Shown in pieces: positions 57,201-64,000 of a stretch of DNA of 64,000 bases (the stretch's first letter is position 1; the number at the start of each line of letters is the position of its first letter). Below the pieces are notes generated by a model that worked only from the letters and a program-made list of their open reading frames with translations, was not told the DNA's origin and searched no databases. The DNA comes from Pilaira anomala (lineage: Eukaryota; Mucoromycota; Mucoromycetes; Mucorales; Mucoraceae). The DNA is taken from the NCBI GenBank assembly GCA_025716855.1, contig JAIXMQ010000026.1, positions 124,001-188,000 on the forward strand, given 5' to 3'. Position numbers and translations under genes: made by a program.

Positions 57201-60200
57201 CTTGTTATTATTCAATAAATTATTCAACTCGGGTAAAACCTTTGCGACAAGTGTTTCATGAATCTTTTCTGATTTATCCTTGACTTCCTTGACTTCATCT
57301 TCTTCGTCGTCTTCTGCAGTAGGTTCTTCTTTTTGTTCGACTTCTCCAGCATCCTTAGCTGCTTGCTTGATAATTTCGTCTTGTGTCAAGTACTGAATAC
57401 GGACCTTTTGTTTTCCCATAATCTTTTGAACAGATTCATCTGATAACTCAATATGTTGTAAATCAAAATGGAATGCGTCCAAGATACCAATAACAACACG
57501 AACAAACACCTTTTCCTTCTCATTATCTTCCTTGATGTATCCTAAATAAGTTTGTAATACACGGTAGTAATGATTCCAAGGTAAGAGCTTGGCTAAAGCA
57601 GATAATGTCAAAGTACATTGATGTAACAAATTGTGGTCTACTGTGCGATCACTTTCATTAAAGAATGCAGAGATGATAGGCACAAAGATGTTATTGATCG
57701 TTGCGACCTTAAGTTTCTCTTCTTCTGCGTATTCAGCAAGACGAAGCAAAGCACGAGAACGACGATGAATTTGCATATGGTATACGTTATTAAAGAAATT
57801 GACTTCTTCATCTCCATCACCAAGCAAAGGCACCATATCTTCAAAGATGGCTAATTCAGGGAAGGTACGTACACAAGCACATAATAAAGATGTGAATTCC
57901 ATACGTACAAGTTCAACACGAGAACGAAGACCACGTTTAATAGCAGGGTAAATGACATGGTTAACATACCCAATCATCTTTCTCTTTTCTTCTTCGTCTG
58001 ATTTTTCACTTGTGACCTTCAAGAATTGAGACATACAATGTGTAGCCGTACCACGAATAGCCATTTCTTCTGCATCATGCATACAATGAGTTAATTGATG
58101 CAAGATAGGAAGCCATTGATGAACATTGAATTTCTCACAATAAGTTTCTGAAATAGCACTAAGAGCATCCAACATTACGTCATAATCAGGTTGATCAATA
58201 CGCTTTGTGGAATAAGCATTCAACATCTTTAAAAATTCATAGACCTTGGTAAGTTCCGGATTGACATCAGCAAATGCGCCAAACACATCTAATAAGCCTA
58301 ATCTACTTTCACGAGAATAAGCAGTGGCAAACATGGAGGATGCCATCACATAGTAATGATGATAGAGTGTAGAACCAACTTCAAATCCAGGTACAATACG
58401 AATAAATCTTGCCCAAATAGTAAAAATATCTTGCTTGGATTTTTCTGGGATAGTACGAGAAGGTTTCTTTAAACTAGGTAACAAAAGTTCAATGATGGTA
58501 GCTGCTTGTTCTCCATTCTTGGTGTAAGGAGCAATACGTGCTGCAATCGAGATTTCACGCACAGAGTATCTACCTGTACCAAACTTGGTATCATCTTTAG
58601 ACTCGGTTAATCTGAACTTGAGATCATTCAAGATTAAATCCACATGAGGAATAATCAACTTATCCTTGAGTGATGCTTGTCCATCAATTTCCATCTCTTC
58701 GTCACAAATTTGTAGAAGTGACTCCAAGATTTCTAATAAGACATGAAGTACATGCTCATTTAAGCGCTTGACTGATAATGTAGCAATTAATTGAGGCATT
58801 AATCTAGCATCATAATCAACAAGGTAAGGTGCATACTCATATTTCTTGGACCAAACCAAGAAGAGGTTTACAAGTGATGACATATCTTGAGAACTATCCG
58901 AAGGTAAAGTAGCAAGACGAGGTGAAATGAACGCAGAGAACATGGCAGGTAAGAATGCTGTGAAATCAAAGTTACCATTGATCTTGAACATATCCACAAT
59001 ACGCTTTAAAGCTAAAGCCTTCATTTCCTTTGATTTAGAACTTTGATCAGAGATAGTTTGCTTTTCTTCTTCTCCATCGACTTCCATATCAGAAGATCCA
59101 TGGCTATGAACAAAATTAATGATATATAACACAACCTTGAGGAGGTCAGGTAAGAAGGGCAAAATATGAGATGCGAATTGTTTGATGGTATCTTCCAACA
59201 AGTTCAAAAGACCTGTTTGTTTTCTCCAAGCAATTGTTTCAATAATATGTCTACCTTCTGGTGCAAATTCGAACTTGGTGACTTTTCCTTCTTCGTTTAT
59301 TTCAAGTCCAGGTAATTCAAGAATACCCTTAAAGGGTTCTAAAGCAAGATCAATGAAGTACCGAATTTCATTAGTTTTACAGCATGAAATACCACCCAAG
59401 ATGATCTTTCTACGTGCGTTTTTACTAGACTTGTTGGATCCCTTATTTCTTTGAATCAAACGACCATAAAGTACACGCATAACAACAGGCATTAATCCAT
59501 CACGGTGAGCAGGATCGATTTGAATTTGTTCCTCATTTTGAATAAATGTAGCAAGTTCATCACGGAACTTGATATCATCTAATAAATTACGAAGATTATC
59601 TGCGTAAGGCTTAATATTAGGATCCTTCCATGTAAAGATACATTCAAGTGCGGCACTTTGAAGTTTACTATCACCCATAGCAATAATACGCATGAATGCT
59701 GCATTTAAATCTTGTGTACGATAAACACTCTTGGTATTCTTGAATACAGAAAAGAGTGAAAGCCAACTAGCCATCTTGTTCTTAGTGAGTTTACTGTTAT
59801 GTTGTAAAATATTCAATTGATGCTTGCTTTCTTCATCTTCGTTCTTTTCTGCTTCTTCTTCGTCATCATCTTCAGGTGTAGATCTAAATTCATTATCCAA
59901 AAAGTCGAAAAAGACAACAACCAAGTTTCTTCCTTTACTTTCAGTGATAGTAGGTGTATCTTTCAAGATAGCGAGAATCATATTATAATAATTCCAGAAA
60001 TCCATATGACCAGGTTCTTGGTTACTTAACTCGGCAAACAATAAAGCTAAACTTTGAGCTCTTTCTTGCTTCATAATAGACCAAGCTCTATTTTCGACAT
60101 GTAAAAAGTTATTTAAAGTAGGACACTCAAAGTTAATCTTTCCAGTCTTGGTAGCATTTCCATTCTCTGCTTGATCCGGTGTATGTACTTTAATCAACAC

Positions 60201-61175
60201 AGACTTTGTAAATCCATCACATACCAAATTCTTTTCGTCTTCGTATCTTGTGATTTCACCAAATAATAAATCCCAATACATTTCTGGGTTCACTTTGGAG
60301 AAAGTAATCAAAATCTTCTTGGCTTCCTCCCAAAGAGGACGTAAATTGATAGTCAAGATACCTAAACTTAAAAGAGGTACAAAATCGACATACATATCAG
60401 GTGTACGTCCACCACTTGTAATTAAGCCTAATTTTTGAATCAACACAACTTTATCACGGAAATCTTTAAAGTTGGCCTCCACTTGTTCCATATGTAAAGC
60501 AATACGTGCAATTTCACATACTTCGTCTGCCTTATGATCTGGGTCTTTCTTCATTAAAGGTTGATCGTACAAGGCAATAATCTTCAAGGTATTTAAGCGA
60601 CAATTACGATGATATGATTTGAGGTTAGGCTTCAAAACAGGATAAATTTTTTCCAATTTCTCTAAGCTAAACTTTTCTTTATCGGCAAGGCTAAACAATA
60701 GATGAAATGTGTCAAAAAAAGAAATGTTATTATAAATAATTTAAAAAACTTACCCAGAATATAAAAGGTCCAAATATCCGTAAATACCGGAAAGTACAAC
60801 TTCGTTTCTTGAATGATCTACCAAGATTTCATCTACGAGTTGATCATGCTTTCCCTTCATCTTTTCCAAGACAGCAGGATTATGAGCCGCAATACCTGCT
60901 AAAGATTCAAGTACAAGACCTAAAAGTGATTCTAATACAAAGTTCTTGTGACCCAAGACATATGGTGTTTCAATTAACTCGTTATTGGCTGTATCCTTCT
61001 TTAAAAAGCTGGAAAGTGAATCAAATAAAGCGATCAATACACTATAAACTTTATCTACGGAAACTTGAATACGAGGTAAAATACGAAGTGCAGATGCTAA
61101 AATACTGATTGCAGACATTTTTGATTCCTCAGACTTTTTTAAAAATAATTACTTTAGTTTTCTCGAATTCTTACC

Positions 61176-61235
<60 letters not shown>

Positions 61236-63188
61236 TTCATATCTGTAGCGTTTAAAATATCTCTTTCATGTGCCCAATTCAATTCCGAGTTCATAATTTC
61301 CAAAATACCTTCTACCATTGACTTGTGATTTTTTTCGGTAGTTGGAAGACGTAACAAACCGTCTGCAGTAAGAGATGAAGATAACGTACCAGATTTTAAT
61401 TCCAAAGCATTTGTTGAAAGAATTTCAGACAAGAATAAAATTGTTTCAAAAGTACGACCTTCAAAATGACTAGTTGTATACCTATTTTTTTTTAAAGAAT
61501 AAATCTCCTTTGTTAGTATAATCAACTCTCTTTCCTGGACAAATACTCTACTTACTTGATGATATAAGGTAAACAGATTTGAGTATAATTGGGCCAGCCT
61601 AATTTAGCCAAAGAAAGATAGAAACCATAAACAAGTTCAATATCATCAAACTGATGTAAAGTTTCCAAGATAACTCTACTTCCACTAATCACAACTTCAA
61701 GCGATCCATGAAACAAAGTACCTGTTACTGCACGCAAGATTTGTGTATATGTGTAATTATGATGACTTTTTTCGCTAAATACAATCTTTGTAATTTCCTG
61801 GAGACGTGCAATAATAGGATTGAAATCTGCAACACGACTACCTTTACGTACTGTTACAAACATGGTCAATACAGACATTTGAATGCAAAGGTTCTTTTCG
61901 TCAATATACTCTGCTTTTAATTGTTTGTCTAATTCGCTTAAAATAATATCTACAATAGGTGTATAATGTTGACGATACGTATGATGCAATGTTAAAAGCG
62001 TCGTCTTGGTTACAAGGTTGAGAACTGTGTTGCGGGCTAATTCTTCGATTTCTACTTGTTCTTGGTAAGATTGAATCAAAAGCTCCTTGTAAATTGATTC
62101 ACCTCTAGAATGAAGACGATGATCAATTTGCTAAGATGAAATTTGTCAGCACTTTTTTTTTAAAAAAAAAATCGAGTTACGCAAGTATAAATTTATATAT
62201 TTACCTTGATAGATTCAAAGAATAACATGGCTAAACCTTCTTCAAACTGTTCAGTGGGTTCAGCTCTCAAGGCTGTAAGCATATGTTTGACAATCTTTGT
62301 TAAATCTGCTCCACGTGCTTTACGTAATAAAAATGCAAATGCTTCTGCAGTAAAATGACGAACATAAGGTTTAGCTTGATTATCTTCACCTAATAAAGGT
62401 GCTAATAAGCTATATAAAATCATTAGTTTTCTATCCGTTAACTATAATACTCGAACTTACTCAAAAGTCTCGTTTAAATCCGGAAGAATTTGTCTTGAAA
62501 GGAATTTAAAGAGATAGGCAATACAATTAAAAACGCTCTATAAAACAAATTAGGTTTCAAGTTTTTTTTTAAAAAAAAATCAGCAAATATCATCTTACCT
62601 CCAATAACTTAATATCTCTATGGTAAACTAAAGGAATCACACATGCTAATAAACGAGTATAATAAGGATAGAATTCACCTTCCAAATCCTTTGCGAGTTT
62701 CGTTACCAAACTATAATAAAAAAGACGTCAGTATGAGATCCAATTATATCCATTTCCACTTTTACATACTCCAAGAGACCATCTAAAGCCATACTGTCCT
62801 TGACTTTCAAATGTTTCTCGAGAATACTGATAATTTGTTCCTTGTGATAAATAATAGAAGGTAAAGATTTGACAAGTGGTGTAATCTCTTTAGCGAAATC
62901 TCGAAAGTTTCTAGTCAAGTTTAAATCTTTCCATTCGTCTAAAGCTTCATAAAAAAAGGAACCATGTTGATCTGGTTCATCGTCCACAACTCTAGATCTA
63001 CGTACAACGTCAACCTTAATACTCTCTACTCTTGTTTTAAAGGTTTGATACTATAATTGACAGGTTAGTTATTTTCTCGGCTTAAAAAATGCAAATATAT
63101 ATGTATATATATATATATATATTCATACCTTGAACCGATTGGTTCCTTGACCCGTATTCAGTTCAAGAGGAATAGTATTGTCCTTCAT
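54273..63188 (-). CDS. UTP20: U3 snoRNP/SSU processome component Utp20 (DRIM)
   Basis: Eleven exons: 63129-63188, 62770-63050, 62599-62710, 62461-62537, 62205-62409, 61556-62130, 61235-61481, 60754-61133, 54765-60690, 54563-54698, 54273-54505. They give 2743 aa in frame; yeast is about 2493 and human about 2785. It is a giant HEAT-repeat nucleolar protein needed for early pre-18S rRNA processing. Seen: helical repeats throughout; the DRIM-type N-terminal third; an acidic linker (EEPTAEDDEEDEVKEVKD) followed by LPELNNLLNNN; the well-conserved block VRVPLALGIAKLL…RDITRETLIKISAFLGPSYF…LGYTVNSLI; and a Lys/Arg-rich C-terminal tail. Eight short exons lie at the 5' end, then one of 5.9 kb. Intron 7 consists mainly of a homopolymer run of about 58 nt next to the donor. 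Confidence 0.96.
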
Positions 63189-64000
63189 TTTTACAAATAC
63201 TTTCGTTAAACGTTAAAAAAAAGGTGAACTTCCTTTGCCATAAAATTGCCTTTTTTTTTTGCAAGAATCCTGTGACTGATATAAGGAATGAAAAGCAGTC
63301 TATGAAAGCCACGGCTCATGAGTTACCGCCGAGTTGGTACTACACTAGTTTTGCATAAATTAACCTTCTTCTTTAGGTTGTCTGTGTCGCTGCAATGATT
63401 CACTTCTCTTGATCCATCATCTTTGATCTTATCTCCCCCCCCTTTTTTTTTTACAAGGAATTGCATACTGAATTTTTCACAAAGAGTTTGGAAAAATTGT
63501 CTGTAATTTTTAGGCCTTTGTAATATATCATATGTTGTTAGACATGGTCTGCTACGGTAATTACAAATTTAAACAGTAATTCATTGCTCAATATACGATT
63601 TCAAGTAAAGGTGTACAACCGAAATAATTCACTATTTAATTTGAATTTGATTATTTCTAAAAAAATTTTAGTCCATTCATAACAAGCTTGAAAACATCTT
63701 GATGATATGATTGTTATGATATATACATAATTATTGTTAATATATTAAATTTTATTTTTAACAATAACTAATGCTTTTTATTCCATTGAGAGTGAATAAA
63801 ATGTTTAGAAAACACTGTATGTGCATGTACGAAATAAAATGATGAATAATGAGTGGTTATTACAAATTCGATCGCATAAATCAGATGGTACAATTGAGTT
63901 CCGGTGCGTGCTTAATTTTAACAATATTCGCAGAATTACTTTTACTATGTATCGTAACAAAAAAACCATTATAACGGAAATAGTTTGAATAGACCTATCC
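63189..64000. other. 5' flank of UTP20, no gene
   Basis: AT-rich with a C7/T10 run at 63436-63452. No ORF of note. The UTP20 promoter must lie in the first few hundred bases; no clear TATA or known ribosome-biogenesis element was recognised. Confidence 0.4.

Noticed and set aside
54852..60438. Several 60-90 codon plus-strand ORFs across UTP20
   Set aside because: Antisense to a conserved exon; composition mirrors the UTP20 codons.

Overview
This is an AT-rich eukaryotic window. Its protein-coding genes are cut by many short introns with GT..AG ends, often GTAAGT. Poly-A and poly-T runs are frequent, and relics of mobile elements fill the spaces between genes. The gene set (creC-like WD40 protein, Utp20, Ham1, RPA-interacting protein, YAP-binding/ALF4-type protein) and the multicopy relic families point to a fungus, most likely an early-diverging one (Mucoromycota, probably Mucorales). 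No genus can be fixed from the sequence. The exon models below were joined by hand; every joined model stays in frame from start to stop.

Layout. 0-8 kb: dispersed repeats; an intronless class IA dihydroorotate dehydrogenase (URA1 type, minus); fragments of a Tc1/mariner-like transposon; a decayed glycerol-3-phosphate acyltransferase; a four-finger C2H2 protein. 8-14 kb: a compact block with a Ham1/ITPase gene (minus) divergent from an Sds3-like gene (plus), which converges on a Ybp/ALF4-like gene (minus), followed by RPAIN (minus). 14-20 kb: gene-poor, with relics. 20-26.4 kb: an alpha/beta hydrolase-tyrosine phosphatase fusion and a creC/WDR20-like gene, both minus. 27-29 kb: a relic, and a multicopy-family gene interrupted by a small MITE. 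30.7-37.5 kb: a secreted polysaccharide lyase family 8 protein, an LRR protein, and an Alba-domain protein. 37.5-46 kb: repeat-rich, with a degenerate SWIM zinc-finger gene carrying a Val-Glu-Pro minisatellite and a large palindrome. 46.07-49.09 kb: a complete-looking DNA element with about 270-bp terminal inverted repeats carrying a decayed Fanzor (eukaryotic TnpB-like RNA-guided nuclease) gene. 49.6-51.3 kb: an F-box-like gene. 52-54 kb: relics. 54.3-63.2 kb: UTP20.

The housekeeping genes serve pyrimidine synthesis, nucleotide-pool sanitation, DNA repair traffic, chromatin, carbon catabolite repression, RNA processing and ribosome biogenesis. They form no obvious pathway cluster. The most interesting object is the Fanzor element. 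It lies inside long inverted repeats flanked by a 6-bp duplication with no transposase inside, and its right inverted repeat overlaps the 3' end of the nuclease gene. Second is the hydrolase-phosphatase fusion, whose hydrolase elbow has Gly where the nucleophilic Ser should be.
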